Source: Saccharospirillum sp. MSK14-1 | Lineage (GTDB): Bacteria > Pseudomonadota > Gammaproteobacteria > Pseudomonadales > Natronospirillaceae | Reading direction: 5' to 3' | Assembly (NCBI RefSeq): GCF_003054965.1 | Contig: NZ_MIES01000033.1 | Coordinates: forward strand, 992,001-1,056,000 | DNA length: 64,000 nt | Shown here: piece by piece, positions 19,601 through 27,581 of the stretch | Layout of the letters: every line of letters begins with the position of its first letter | Position numbering within the stretch: position 1 is the first letter of the stretch | Translations under genes and position numbers: made by a program | Notes under the pieces: model-generated | What the model was told of the DNA's origin: nothing | Databases searched by the model: none | The model's input: only the letters and a program-made list of their open reading frames with translations

Positions 19601-19830
19601 TCATCGAACCGGAACTCACTGCCAATGATCAGTTTCAGACAGACGCGCTTTTCTTTAATGGGCCGCCAGGCTTTGACCACACCTGCGACGGAGCACTCAT
19701 CGGTCAACGCCAAGGCCTGGTAACCCAGTTCAGCGGCCCGCAGTACCAGCTCATCCGGGTGGGAAGCTCCGCGCAAAAAGCTGTGGTTGCTCAGGCAATG
19801 CAGCTCGGCATAGTCGAAGTCTGCGCTCAT
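16672..19830 (-). CDS. dnaE2: Error-prone DNA polymerase III alpha subunit DnaE2 (ImuC)
   Basis: Catalytic polymerase of the ImuABC translesion mutasome, 1052 residues. The PHP domain starts YAELHCLSNHSFLRGASHPDEL, the C-family catalytic aspartates are in PPDIDVDFEHERR (near residue 370), and helix-hairpin-helix and OB domains follow (TFVTLEDDTGNINVIV near the end). DnaE2 lacks the beta-binding and tau-binding tail of DnaE1, which fits the length. It overlaps imuB by 4 bases. It is induced in the SOS response through the LexA box at 21918. Confidence 0.95.
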   Translation of the reverse strand: MSADFDYAELHCLSNHSFLRGASHPDELVLRAAELGYQALALTDECSVAGVVKAWRPIKEKRVCLKLIIGSEFRFDDQGVVLLAPNRQAYAQLCHLITRARRRCGKGDYSITRADFSQGLDDCFCLWLPSGHSDDLKRLHGFRNDFPERCWVLVENLLDEGAFERARRAIALAEAADVPAVCGNAVLMHHPQRKELHDALTAIHYRQPLDQVWLHLKPNAENHLRSFNKLRSLYSPALLAETMRIAERCHFDLSELSYSYPSDLVPGQFTAPEYLRLLVRQGAKRRHPKGISAAFEEQLDKELALIREKGYEHYFLTVYDIVRFARSQGILCQGRGSAANSAVCYCLGITEVDPVAGKLVFERFISTGRNEPPDIDVDFEHERREEVIQYLYRRYGRKRAALAATLISYRPKSAVRDVGRALGIDLAQLERRLANYGWRYRSKNWIDELVQDEGLGLSAQQISVFKRLLAGILGFPRHLSQHVGGFVLTDQRIADYVPIENAAMAERTVIQWDKDDLEAVGLMKVDVLALGMLTAVRKTLDLIRQHQGKTLRLQDIPQDDAEVYAMIQRADTIGVFQIESRAQMSMLPRLKPKAFYDLVVQVAIVRPGPIHGDMVHPYLRRRLGQEKVDYPNDALKDVLERTLGVPIFQEQVISLARVAANFSSDEANTLRSSMASWKKTGHISDLRDKLQANMRANGYTEDFIQRINRQIEGFGEYGFPESHATGFAMIAYVSSWLKHHHPAAFCCALLNSLPMGFYSASQLVQDVRRHGVEVRPVDINASAWDSTLEASNQDWAIRLGLCRVKGLNETVARALIACRPSDGFQHWRQLEGIPGLSRRDLEALAAADAFRTLSENRHQARWESAALNLQAPLLKDAFEQPVTTDYALPAPDAMDNLVEDYHSQGLTLGQHPVQLLRERGQIPDSVCADQLLVLAEAEQARLERLAEQHSLPLPERVRIPVQVLGLVTNRQMPKTATRITFVTLEDDTGNINVIVRLTLAQSSLKVLTTRSLIRVTGVLEKALDNDVIHVLADRLEALEAELEFSVRSRDYH

Positions 19831-21251
19831 GCGAAAACGCCTTCGCGGTACCAGCGCCCGTCGCGATGTCGGCTGATCCAGTGATAACTGCGGCTTTTGG
19901 GGTGCCAGGCCCGGTAGTAGTCCCGCTGGAATCCGCCCGGTTGCGCCCAGGCGGGCACAGCAATGCGCTCCGGGCCGCTTAGGGCGTGATAATGCGTCGG
20001 ATCAATGGGCTCTGGTTGGGCCAGCAGTAAGGCCGGCTGGGCGCGAGCATAAGACGCGCCGGTTGTCTGACCAACCGCGACCGGTCGACTGGCCAGAGCC
20101 GGGCGCCAATCCGCACCAGCATTGGGTTGTTGAATGGACTGATTGCCCAGCTTGGACGCCAGCATTGCCAACAGATGTTGCGCCTCGGCTTGAGGGCGAC
20201 GGTCACCCAGCAAATCCTCGTTAATAGCGTCCCGGGCGGTCAGCGCTTCTGCGCGTAAGCCAATGATAAGCACGGGTTCTGGCAGCGTCAGACGTTCCAA
20301 GGCCAGCGCCACCAGCACAGCCCAGCTCTGTGAGCCACGTGAGGCGCTATTCAGTTGGATCGTCAGGGGTGTGACGGGCGCTTCGCGATGCGCCAGGCTG
20401 AAACAAAGCTTACCCGTGCTCAGTTGGCGGGCGTTTAAATAGGCATCCAGCCCATGCAGCAAGCGTTTGATGGGGAAAATCAGTGCATCGGCGGCGGCCA
20501 CTTCGTGCCACAACTCAAGGCGTTCATCGTAACAGGGCGGTAACTGAAACCGTTCGCCCAGTTCACGCGGTTTCTGCAGCGCATTCAGGTGATCAATCAG
20601 CGCTTGCCCGAAGCGATAGCCCAGCTCAGAGCGCGGAGCCTGGCGCAGCTGCTGTAACGTTTTCAGGCCCATAGCGGCCAGCGAGCGGATATCGCGCGCT
20701 TCCAGCGGTAAGGCCAACTGGGTGATGCTCAGCTTAGCCAGCTGTTGTTGTTCAGCCGGTGCATCGATGACCCGCCAGCCAGCGCGGTTTTCTGCCAATA
20801 AACGCGCGGCCAGCGGGGTGTGGCCCAGCGCCAGCTGGTAGCCATGTCCGCTGTGCTTTATGGCGCTTTCCAGGACATCGATAAAGGCATCCAGACCGCC
20901 GTGCCAGCGCAACATGGAACCTACTTCCAGGCTCAACCCCAAGGGCGCGCATAAGCGGATGTCGGCGCAATATTGATAACAAATCACGGCCAGATTCCGC
21001 AGTTGGGCCGCTTCAAGCTCAGCGCTGTAACTGGCCTGGGCGACGTTATCGACCAGACAATACGCCGTCCGCAGTGTCATGCCCGGTTTCACACCCTGTG
21101 CCTGCGCCAGCGCATTGCATTGTTTAACCGTTCGGCCATCGCTGGCCGTGAGCAGCACAGACCGGCTTTGCGCCACCTCACCAAAGCGGGCTTCCAGCGC
21201 TAATAGCGGGAAGTGCAGATAAAGCCACAGTGACTGATAGGGGCTAGGCAT
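19827..21251 (-). CDS. imuB: Catalytically inactive Y-family polymerase-like protein ImuB
   Basis: 474-residue scaffold that links DnaE2 to the sliding clamp and ImuA. It resembles Y-family polymerases but the metal-binding acids are lost: the first motif reads LYLHFPLLALEA instead of YxDxDxFFA, and the second reads GLSLEVGS without the usual Asp-Glu pair. The C-terminus (WHPKSRSYHWISRHRDGRWYREG) is typical of ImuB. It overlaps imuA by 8 bases and dnaE2 by 4, so the three are translated from one transcript. Confidence 0.93.
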   Translation of the reverse strand: MPSPYQSLWLYLHFPLLALEARFGEVAQSRSVLLTASDGRTVKQCNALAQAQGVKPGMTLRTAYCLVDNVAQASYSAELEAAQLRNLAVICYQYCADIRLCAPLGLSLEVGSMLRWHGGLDAFIDVLESAIKHSGHGYQLALGHTPLAARLLAENRAGWRVIDAPAEQQQLAKLSITQLALPLEARDIRSLAAMGLKTLQQLRQAPRSELGYRFGQALIDHLNALQKPRELGERFQLPPCYDERLELWHEVAAADALIFPIKRLLHGLDAYLNARQLSTGKLCFSLAHREAPVTPLTIQLNSASRGSQSWAVLVALALERLTLPEPVLIIGLRAEALTARDAINEDLLGDRRPQAEAQHLLAMLASKLGNQSIQQPNAGADWRPALASRPVAVGQTTGASYARAQPALLLAQPEPIDPTHYHALSGPERIAVPAWAQPGGFQRDYYRAWHPKSRSYHWISRHRDGRWYREGVFA

Positions 21252-21900
21252 GATGAACCTTACCCCCAGGCTCTTGAATTAAGGGCAGCGTCAATTGAAC
21301 ATCGGCGCCCGGCCAACCGCCGCGGCGTTTGAGTACCCGGCAATGTAAGCGCTCAGCACTGTCTGGCTCGATCAACAACCGCAAGGCCGCCATGGAAGCC
21401 TGGTGCTGCAAGCGCGCTGGCCGCAGCAAAAACAAGGGCGCGGCGCTTTTTTCGGCCGCTAACTGCAAGCGCCGTAAACGCCGAGGGTCGAGTTGATCCA
21501 CCCAGGCCAATACTGCCTGACTGCCACCGCTGCTCAGACTGTGCTCCAGTGTCCAACTCAGTTCTGCTTCGCTTTGGGTCTGACACAGCAGAATTCGATC
21601 AAGCTGCAGTCCCCAGTGCGCCAATGCTGAGCCGTGAGGCCGGTAGGGCGCATTGCACCAGATCTGCCAACGCGGATCGCTCTGGCTCAGTTGCGCCAAC
21701 GCCGGTAACAGAAGTCGCAATTCACCCTGGCCCGAACAGTGGTAAAACAGCTCGGTCATGGCAGCGGCCGGCCAGCCACCGCCGGGTAAAATGGCGTCCA
21801 GATCGGACAAACCCGTAGGCAGCGCCGCGAGTTGGTGTTGTGGCCAGTGCTGACCAGACCAGAGGTCGCCGCGTTCGGTTAAAGTCGTCAGTAGAGACAT
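21244..21900 (-). CDS. imuA: Mutasome component ImuA (RecA/SulA-like)
   Basis: RecA-like accessory protein of 218 residues and the first gene of the SOS mutasome operon. The segment LPTGLSDLDAILPGGGWPAAAMTELFY matches the ImuA/RecA core, although the P-loop is degenerate. The ATG at 21898-21900 is preferred; a GTG at 21912 adds four residues. The LexA box centre lies about 26 bp upstream, placing the start just downstream of a CTGGCA-17 bp-TATACT promoter on the minus strand. Confidence 0.88.
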   Translation of the reverse strand: MSLLTTLTERGDLWSGQHWPQHQLAALPTGLSDLDAILPGGGWPAAAMTELFYHCSGQGELRLLLPALAQLSQSDPRWQIWCNAPYRPHGSALAHWGLQLDRILLCQTQSEAELSWTLEHSLSSGGSQAVLAWVDQLDPRRLRRLQLAAEKSAAPLFLLRPARLQHQASMAALRLLIEPDSAERLHCRVLKRRGGWPGADVQLTLPLIQEPGGKVHHA

Positions 21901-21917
21901 GAAACTGCACACGAATA

Positions 21918-21933
21918 CTGTATATAAATACAG
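21918..21933. promoter_or_regulatory. lexA box: LexA box (SOS operator) between imuA and the HExxH gene
   Basis: CTGTATATAAATACAG, an exact CTGT-N8-ACAG site. The flanking TA/TA bases extend it to the near-ideal E. coli consensus. On the minus strand it overlaps the downstream edge of a CTGGCA/TATACT promoter for imuA. On the plus strand a perfect TATAAT (21934-21939) sits beside it, facing the gene at 22008, though without a good -35. Confidence 0.93.
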
Positions 21934-22007
21934 TATAATTGGCGTGGTTTACTTTGCCAGCTGACAGACGTCAGAATTTGTAACTTACCAGCCAGGCCCT
22001 GCATTCA

Positions 22008-22790
22008 ATGACCAACCGACACTGGCAACGACATGGCCCGGACCACCGTAACGGTCAAGCGGTCGGCTTTGCTGATATTCGACGACGTTTCGATTTTCGC
22101 TCGGTGCGCCTGGGTCGCTGGGTCACGCCAGACGAGCGTGATCGTGCAGCCACGGCTTTTTACGACGCGCTGTGCGATCTGATGGTCATTCTTGGTGGCA
22201 ATGAAGTGTTGATCGGCCTGCGCGGCACACTCTCATTAGAGTACGGTTTGGGCGGGCAGCTGGGCGTGGCGGCGCACTATATGCCCACCAGTCGCGCCTT
22301 TGCGTTGGCCAAGAACGCCGGTCCCGGGAGCATCGCTCACGAATGGTTTCACGCTTTTGACCATTACATCGCCGACAAAGCCTTTATGGGCGCGCCTTCA
22401 AGCATGATGGGGTCGCGTGCCTGGCTGGACAGCCGTCCGGCTCAATCCCACCCCCTTAATCAACGATTGTTTGGCTGTTATCAGGCGGTGCTGCTCGATG
22501 CCGATGGCAAACAACCCAGCGAACTGTTCCAAGCCTCTGCCCAGGCCGACCGTGAACGCGGGCAGCTCTATTACAGCCAACCAGAGGAACTCTGCGCGCG
22601 CGCTTTTGAAGCCTTTGTTGAAGACGCCGGTATCCGTAACGGATTTCTGGTACGCGGCAGTCGTACATCGCCGGAAGCACGCGCCGGTCTCTATCCTCAA
22701 GGCGTGGAGCGAGAGCGCATAAAACGGGCGTTCAGTGAGTACTTCAGTCAACTGGGACAGGCTCTTAAACAACAAACCTCAATACCCTAA
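22008..22790 (+). CDS. HExxH-containing CLCA_X/LPD1-like protein, putative zinc peptidase
   Basis: 260-residue soluble protein with no signal peptide. It carries HEWFH at residues 111-115 within a GSIAHEWFHAFDHYI context and a later Glu-rich segment ELCARAFEAFVED near 193-205, a layout like a metallopeptidase zinc site. The opening (FDFRSVRLGRWVTPDERD) and the HExxH region resemble proteins labelled CLCA_X and the LPD1 domain of polyvalent phage proteins; this is from memory. Function is unknown. It diverges from imuABC and shares the 107-bp region with the LexA box, so SOS induction is plausible. The ribosome site is weak. Confidence 0.72.
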   Translation: MTNRHWQRHGPDHRNGQAVGFADIRRRFDFRSVRLGRWVTPDERDRAATAFYDALCDLMVILGGNEVLIGLRGTLSLEYGLGGQLGVAAHYMPTSRAFALAKNAGPGSIAHEWFHAFDHYIADKAFMGAPSSMMGSRAWLDSRPAQSHPLNQRLFGCYQAVLLDADGKQPSELFQASAQADRERGQLYYSQPEELCARAFEAFVEDAGIRNGFLVRGSRTSPEARAGLYPQGVERERIKRAFSEYFSQLGQALKQQTSIP

Positions 22791-22804
22791 GCGCACCTAA
22801 ACAG

Positions 22805-22838
22805 TTGACATTCGAAATTTCATATATATGTTATTTCG
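22805..22838 (+). promoter_or_regulatory. ars operon promoter and ArsR operator
   Basis: A -35 TTGACA (22805-22810) with a TGTTAT (22829-22834) 18 bp away. A 26-bp dyad CGAAAT...ATTTCG (22813-22838) with the perfect central palindrome CATATATATG covers the spacer and -10. ArsR bound here would block polymerase. AGGAGG follows at 22845-22850, 6 bases from the arsR ATG. Confidence 0.75.
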
Positions 22839-22856
22839 TATATCAGGAGGTGCGTC

Positions 22857-23216
22857 ATGCAATCACCCTTGGCTTTTTACAAATGTCTCGCCGATGACAC
22901 TCGGCTAAAAACCCTGCTGCTGATCAGTCGGGCAGGGGAGCTCTGCGTCTGCGATATTCAAGACGCACTGCAGCTGAGCCAGCCCAAAGTCTCACGACAC
23001 CTGGCTGAACTGCGCAAATGTGAACTGGTGACGGACGAACGCCGCGGTAAATGGGTGCATTACCGACTCAATCCCGGCTTGCCCGACTGGGCCCAAGAAG
23101 TCCTGAGGGTGACGGTCGCCAACAACACGAACTACTTAAATGACTGCCTGACACGGCTGCCCGAGGGTTGCTGTGAGAGCGATGCCAACCGAACCACTGA
23201 AGCCGAGAGCTGCTGA
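22857..23216 (+). CDS. arsR: Arsenic-responsive repressor ArsR
   Basis: ArsR/SmtB winged-helix repressor of 119 residues that leaves DNA on binding As(III). The segment GELCVCDIQDALQLSQPKVSRHLAELRKCELV carries the ELCVCD metal-binding signature in the helix before the recognition helix (SQPKVSRHL). Additional Cys residues (CC near the C-terminus) may also bind arsenite. It is first in the operon and its stop overlaps the arsC start (TGATG). Confidence 0.94.
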   Translation: MQSPLAFYKCLADDTRLKTLLLISRAGELCVCDIQDALQLSQPKVSRHLAELRKCELVTDERRGKWVHYRLNPGLPDWAQEVLRVTVANNTNYLNDCLTRLPEGCCESDANRTTEAESC

Positions 23217-23692
23217 TGAAGATTCTCTATATCTGCACCCATAACCGCTGCCGCAGCATTCTGTGTGAAGCCATCACCCGGGCACACGCGGCAGGGCTGA
23301 TCGAAGCGCGCAGCGCCGGCAGTCAACCGGCGGGGGAAGTGCACCCCTTGTCGCTCAAATACCTTGCCGAAGCCGGCTACGACACACAAAACCTGAGCAG
23401 TCAGTCATGGGATGAGTTTGAGGATTTTGCGCCAGATATCGTGGTCACGGTCTGTGATTCAGCCGCCGGTGAAAGCTGCCCTGTCTGGTTTGGTAAAACG
23501 CTGAAGGTGCATTGGGGATTGGACGATCCATCCAAGCATTCGGGCACAGAAGCGGAGGTGGCCGATGCGTTTCGCGCGACCATCCAGATTATTGAGCAAC
23601 GCGTGAACGCCTTGATAGAACTGTCTCAACAAGCCCCCTCGCAATGGCCAATGAGGCTGACTGAACTGGGAGCACACCATGACCCTCAATGA
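23216..23692 (+). CDS. arsC: Arsenate reductase, thioredoxin-coupled (LMW phosphatase fold)
   Basis: Reduces arsenate to arsenite in the cytoplasm; 158 residues. The N-terminal CTHNRCR loop (CX5R) carries the nucleophilic Cys, and [11 protein letters not shown] holds the two further Cys for the disulfide cascade, as in thioredoxin-linked enzymes. The C-terminal extension beyond about residue 135 is slightly long and overlaps arsH by 14 bases. The product is arsenite, the substrate of the pump encoded two genes on. Confidence 0.93.
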   Translation: MKILYICTHNRCRSILCEAITRAHAAGLIEARSAGSQPAGEVHPLSLKYLAEAGYDTQNLSSQSWDEFEDFAPDIVVTVCDSAAGESCPVWFGKTLKVHWGLDDPSKHSGTEAEVADAFRATIQIIEQRVNALIELSQQAPSQWPMRLTELGAHHDPQ

Positions 23693-24404
23693 TCTGAACC
23701 TGCCTAACCTGGATAGCGAGCAATTCAAGCGCCCGTCGAATGAGCATTTTCAGCGCGACTATGCTGAGCAACCACCGCGTTTCCTGCTGCTATACGGCTC
23801 CTTGCGCGAGCGCTCTTACAGCCGCTTGGTGATTGAGGAAAGCGCCCGCTTATTGATCGAAATGGGCGCTGACGTGCGTATTTTTGATCCACACGGCCTG
23901 CCATTGCCGGACGAGGACAACATTCAACACCCCAAAGTCCAGCAGCTGCGCGATTGGGTGCAATGGTCCGAAGGTCAGGTTTGGTGTTCACCCGAGCGAC
24001 ATGGTGCCATGACCGGGGTGTTTAAAAGCCAGATTGACTGGATTCCATTATCCTTGGGGGCCGTACGTCCGACTCAGGGCAAAACGCTGGCGGTGATGCA
24101 GGTCTGCGGTGGCTCCCAATCGTTTAATGTGGTCAATCAGTTGCGCGTGCTGGGTCGCTGGATGCGCATGATCACCATCCCCAATCAGTCGTCCGTTGCC
24201 AAAGTCTTTAATGAGTTCGATGAGAACGACCGCATGAAGCCGTCGAGTTACTACAACCGCATCGTCGATGTCATGGAGGAATTGATGAAATTCACCTTGC
24301 TGACGCGCGGGCAGGGGGCTTATCTGGTCGATCGCTATTCCGAACGGGTCGAAAGTGCTGAAGAACTGATGCAACGGGTCAATCAACCGACCACGACGGA
24401 GTAA
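23679..24404 (+). CDS. arsH: NADPH-dependent FMN oxidoreductase ArsH
   Basis: Flavoprotein of 241 residues that oxidises trivalent organoarsenicals to less toxic pentavalent forms. The flavodoxin-like phosphate loop [14 protein letters not shown] is near residues 38-51. The family-specific [30 protein letters not shown] and VCGGSQSFN are present. It overlaps arsC and is 3 bases from acr3. Its presence suggests exposure to methylated or aromatic arsenicals, not only to inorganic arsenic. Confidence 0.95.
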   Translation: MTLNDLNLPNLDSEQFKRPSNEHFQRDYAEQPPRFLLLYGSLRERSYSRLVIEESARLLIEMGADVRIFDPHGLPLPDEDNIQHPKVQQLRDWVQWSEGQVWCSPERHGAMTGVFKSQIDWIPLSLGAVRPTQGKTLAVMQVCGGSQSFNVVNQLRVLGRWMRMITIPNQSSVAKVFNEFDENDRMKPSSYYNRIVDVMEELMKFTLLTRGQGAYLVDRYSERVESAEELMQRVNQPTTTE

Positions 24405-24407
24405 CGC

Positions 24408-25430
24408 ATGGGTCTTTTTGAACGCTATCTATCGGTGTGGGTTGGCCTTGCTATTGTGCTGGGTCTGGCACTGGGGTCGGCTTTCCCGTCCTGGTTCGAG
24501 TTCCTCGCGGCGTTTGAATACGCTCAGGTCAATGGCGTCATTGCGGTACTGATCTGGCTGATGATCTATCCGATGATGATTCAGGTCGATTTCAGCGCGC
24601 TGAAGTACGTCGGACAGAGACCTCAAGGCCTGGTGTTGACGCTTGTCGTCAATTGGCTAATCAAGCCTTTTACCATGGCTGCGCTGGGCTGGTTGTTTTT
24701 TCGGGTGTTGTTTGAACCCTGGGTCGACCCTCAATCTGCCGGAGAATACATTGCCGGTATGATTCTCTTGGGTGCTGCGCCCTGTACCGCCATGGTCTTT
24801 GTCTGGAGCCAGCTGACGCGGGGCGATGCCAACTACACCCTGGTGCAGGTGTCGCTGAACGACCTGATCCTGATCGTTGCCTATGCCCCCATTACCGCTT
24901 GGCTGCTGGGATTAAACGACATACAAGTTCCCTGGCAGACGTTGATTTTGTCGGTGTTGCTTTATGTTGTGTTGCCGGTTATTGCCGGTTACTTGACGCG
25001 TCAACACCTACAGCGTCAGGGCGATCAACGACTGAATGCGTTTATTCAACGGCTCAAGCCTGGCTCCATTGTGGGTTTAGTGATCACCGTGCTGCTGCTG
25101 TTTGGTCTGCAAGCACCGCGCATTCTTGATCAACCTCTGGTGATTGCGCTCATTGCCATCCCTTTGCTGATTCAGACCTATGGCATTTTCGCATTAACCT
25201 ACGCGTTGGCGCGGCTGATTAAGTTGCCTTACAGCGTAGCCGCGCCAGCCTGCATGATCGGCACCTCCAATTTCTTTGAAATGGCGGTCGCCGTGGCGAT
25301 CGCCTTGTTCGGTCTGAATTCCGGTGCAGCCCTGGCTACGGTGGTCGGTGTCCTGGTCGAGGTGCCGGTTATGTTGTCGCTGGTGGCCTTTGCTAATCGC
25401 ACCCAACACTGGTTTCGTACTAATGACTGA
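24408..25430 (+). CDS. acr3: Arsenite efflux transporter, ACR3 family
   Basis: Membrane carrier of 340 residues with about ten segments, exporting As(III). The segment [24 protein letters not shown] contains the Cys essential in ACR3 proteins, and [18 protein letters not shown] is the second conserved block. ACR3 is unrelated to the ArsB pump. It is four bases downstream of arsH and overlaps the next gene by 8 bases. Confidence 0.94.
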   Translation: MGLFERYLSVWVGLAIVLGLALGSAFPSWFEFLAAFEYAQVNGVIAVLIWLMIYPMMIQVDFSALKYVGQRPQGLVLTLVVNWLIKPFTMAALGWLFFRVLFEPWVDPQSAGEYIAGMILLGAAPCTAMVFVWSQLTRGDANYTLVQVSLNDLILIVAYAPITAWLLGLNDIQVPWQTLILSVLLYVVLPVIAGYLTRQHLQRQGDQRLNAFIQRLKPGSIVGLVITVLLLFGLQAPRILDQPLVIALIAIPLLIQTYGIFALTYALARLIKLPYSVAAPACMIGTSNFFEMAVAVAIALFGLNSGAALATVVGVLVEVPVMLSLVAFANRTQHWFRTND

Positions 25431-25917
25431 TGAACTGACGATTCGACAAGCCCTGGCAGACGACGTTGCCGACATTACCGATATCTATAACCGGGGCATA
25501 GAATCCGGGCTGGGAACCTTTGAAACTCGTCTGCGGGAGCCCGCGGAGATTGCCGCCTGGCTGGACGACGCTGAACGCTATCCGACGCTGGTGGCCGTTC
25601 AGGGCAACTCAGTCACCGGATTCGCTCGGCTTTCGTCCTACCGCGATCGCCCTTGTTACGACGGCATTGCCGAGTTTTCGATTTATCTGACTCCGCAAGT
25701 TCAGGGGCAGGGCGTCGGTAGACGACTGCTAACGGAGTTATTAACAACGGCGCGTGCAGCTGGCTTTTATAAGGTGCTATCGCGCATCTTTACCGCCAAT
25801 GAGGCCAGCCGAGGCCTGTGTCGAAAGCTCGGTTTCCGCGAGGTGGGGATCTACGAACGCCATGGCCAGTTGAACGGTCAATGGCTGGATGTGGTGATTG
25901 TCGAATACCTGACTTGA
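25423..25917 (+). CDS. arsN1: ArsN1-like GNAT N-acetyltransferase (arsinothricin/phosphinothricin type)
   Basis: GNAT enzyme of 164 residues. The start [30 protein letters not shown] is the PAT/ArsN type, and [14 protein letters not shown] is the acetyl-CoA loop. The C-terminal [27 protein letters not shown] is typical of phosphinothricin-type acetyltransferases. Its tight coupling inside an ars operon favours ArsN1, which acetylates the arsenical antibiotic arsinothricin. A general PAT-like function cannot be excluded. The true start is the ATG at 25423; the frame also opens further upstream inside acr3. Confidence 0.78.
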   Translation: MTDELTIRQALADDVADITDIYNRGIESGLGTFETRLREPAEIAAWLDDAERYPTLVAVQGNSVTGFARLSSYRDRPCYDGIAEFSIYLTPQVQGQGVGRRLLTELLTTARAAGFYKVLSRIFTANEASRGLCRKLGFREVGIYERHGQLNGQWLDVVIVEYLT

Positions 25918-25928
25918 GGCATTCATTA

Positions 25929-25983
25929 TGAGCAAACCGGTGATGAATTCTGACGGATCATGGATACACAGCCGGTTTGCTCA
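25929..25983. repeat. 12-bp inverted repeat between convergent genes
   Basis: TGAGCAAACCGG (25929-25940) and CCGGTTTGCTCA (25972-25983) flank a 31-base spacer, between the end of the ars operon and the convergent cupin gene. It would form a long hairpin in either transcript. No T-run is present, so it is either a Rho-type stop structure or a scar of mobile DNA. Confidence 0.6.
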
Positions 25984-26007
25984 ACCCGCTTGCACGCTCT
26001 TAAGGCG

Positions 26008-26442
26008 TCAGCCGCGACTGACCGGCTCGGCCATATACTGCTCGTCGCTTACCGGCTCCATCCAATCCACCGGTTTACCATCCAGCGCTTCGTTAACGGC
26101 CACGTGCTGCATCGAGGTTTTGTCCGTAGCGCCATGCCAGTGACGACGACCACAGTTACACCAGATCAAATCACCCGGTCGAACCTCAGTCTTCGGGCCG
26201 CCTTCACACTGCGTCCAGCCAACGCCGTCCGTAACCAGTAAAACCTGGCCTAACGGATGGGTGTGCCAGTTTGTCCGCGCGCCTGGCGCAAAACTCACGA
26301 CGGCCACGCCCACACGAGCAGGCGCAGGGGCATTAAACATCTTCTCGATACGAACCGTACCCGTAAACCAGTCGGCAGGGCCGTCAATGGCGGCTTGGTT
26401 ACCGGCACGAATCACCTGCATATCTTGATCGGAATCACTCAT
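26008..26442 (-). CDS. Cupin-domain protein
   Basis: Single-domain beta-barrel protein of 144 residues, probably metal-binding. The first cupin motif supplies WHTHPLGQVLLV and the second supplies RHWHGA; these His residues would hold a metal. It resembles small cupins annotated as hydroxynitrile lyase-like or carboxymuconolactone-associated, but a specific reaction cannot be assigned. It diverges from a LysR gene whose operator region it shares, so it is probably the regulated target. Confidence 0.8.
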   Translation of the reverse strand: MSDSDQDMQVIRAGNQAAIDGPADWFTGTVRIEKMFNAPAPARVGVAVVSFAPGARTNWHTHPLGQVLLVTDGVGWTQCEGGPKTEVRPGDLIWCNCGRRHWHGATDKTSMQHVAVNEALDGKPVDWMEPVSDEQYMAEPVSRG

Positions 26443-26506
26443 GCTCAGTCTCTCTTTGTTGATCGAATTGGGGCATTGATCAAAATAGCAGGGCGGGATT
26501 TAATTG

Positions 26507-26527
26507 ATTAGATACAAAATACTTAAT
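26507..26527. promoter_or_regulatory. Candidate LysR operator between cupin and LysR genes
   Basis: Imperfect dyad ATTAGATA-N5-TACTTAAT in an AT-rich stretch, 24 bp upstream of the LysR gene and about 65 bp from the cupin start. It fits shared divergent regulation; sequence evidence only. Confidence 0.4.
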
Positions 26528-26550
26528 GCAATATAAAGCAGGGCTTCATA

Positions 26551-27462
26551 ATGAGTGCACCCAGTCTCGACGATTTGGCGGTGTTTGTCAGTGTGGGTCG
26601 TGAAGGCAACTTCACCCGGGCGGCGGCACAGTTAGGTGTGTCTCCCTCGTCGGTGAGTCAGACCATCAAAACGCTGGAAGAACAGCTGGGCATTCGGCTG
26701 TTAACCCGCACAACCCGCAGCGTTACCCGCACAGAAGCCGGTGAGCGGTTAATGGCATCGTTAGCACCTTTGCTCGATCAAATTGAAGGGCATTTGGCCG
26801 CAGTTTCTGATTTACGCAACCATCCGGCGGGCACTGTACGTATCACGGCTGATGAATTTGCGGCTCGTTACGTACTTTGGCCACGCTTAAAGCCCGTGCT
26901 GGAAGCCTATCCCGACATCACCATAGAACTGAGCACCGATTACGGCCTGACCGATATTGCTGCGGAGCGTTTCGATGGCGGGGTACGCCTTGGAGACGTC
27001 GTGGCCGCCGATATGATCGCCATTCCCATTGCTCCGGATATGCGTCTGGTCACGGTTGCATCGCCAAGCTACCTCAACACTCACTCAGTGCCGGCGACCC
27101 CAAATGAACTCACACAACATCGTTGCATTAACTTGCGTCTGCCAACGCAAGGCGGACTCTTTGCCTGGGAATTCAGTCGCGACGGGAAAGAGTTTCAGGT
27201 GCGTGTGCAGGGGCCATTGATCATGAACAGCGTTGAGCAAATTCTCGATGCCTGCCTAGCGGGTATCGGCTTGGCGCAGCTACCAGACGGACTGGTGGAT
27301 GAGGGTTTGCGCAACGGCGATCTCATTGAGGTACTGGCCGACTGGTCGGAACCGTTCAGTGGTTACCATCTGTATTACACCAGTCGTCGCCAACAGACCG
27401 CAGCATTTCGTGTCGTACTAGCGGCATTACGACAAACCGTCGTGCCTGAGTCGTTTGAGTGA
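26551..27462 (+). CDS. LysR-family regulator
   Basis: 303-residue regulator with an N-terminal winged helix (LAVFVSVGREGNFTRAAAQLGVSPSSVSQTIKTLEEQLGIRLL) and the RTTRSVTRTEAGERL linker of the large CrgA/AaeR-like LysR branch, then a type 2 periplasmic-like effector domain. It diverges from the cupin gene. A hairpin follows at 27521. The effector is unknown. Confidence 0.9.
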   Translation: MSAPSLDDLAVFVSVGREGNFTRAAAQLGVSPSSVSQTIKTLEEQLGIRLLTRTTRSVTRTEAGERLMASLAPLLDQIEGHLAAVSDLRNHPAGTVRITADEFAARYVLWPRLKPVLEAYPDITIELSTDYGLTDIAAERFDGGVRLGDVVAADMIAIPIAPDMRLVTVASPSYLNTHSVPATPNELTQHRCINLRLPTQGGLFAWEFSRDGKEFQVRVQGPLIMNSVEQILDACLAGIGLAQLPDGLVDEGLRNGDLIEVLADWSEPFSGYHLYYTSRRQQTAAFRVVLAALRQTVVPESFE

Positions 27463-27520
27463 GTGGTGTCGGGCTCAGGCACAGAGCGGAACTGAAGAAC
27501 GGCGTCGGCTAATGAGAAAG

Positions 27521-27539
27521 CCCGATCTGATCGATCGGG
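27521..27539 (+). terminator. Stem-loop after the LysR gene
   Basis: CCCGATC (27521-27527) pairs with GATCGGG (27533-27539), loop TGATC, followed by TTTG. It is a probable weak intrinsic terminator 58 bp after the LysR stop. Confidence 0.55.
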
Positions 27540-27581
27540 TTTGTGACGTGTGATGGGAGGGTAATCTGGTCTTCCATTATT

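Noticed and set aside
25928-26143. Short open frame of 71 codons after arsN1
   Set aside because: Its first part is the inverted repeat and the rest is antisense to the cupin gene; the translation has no recognisable feature.
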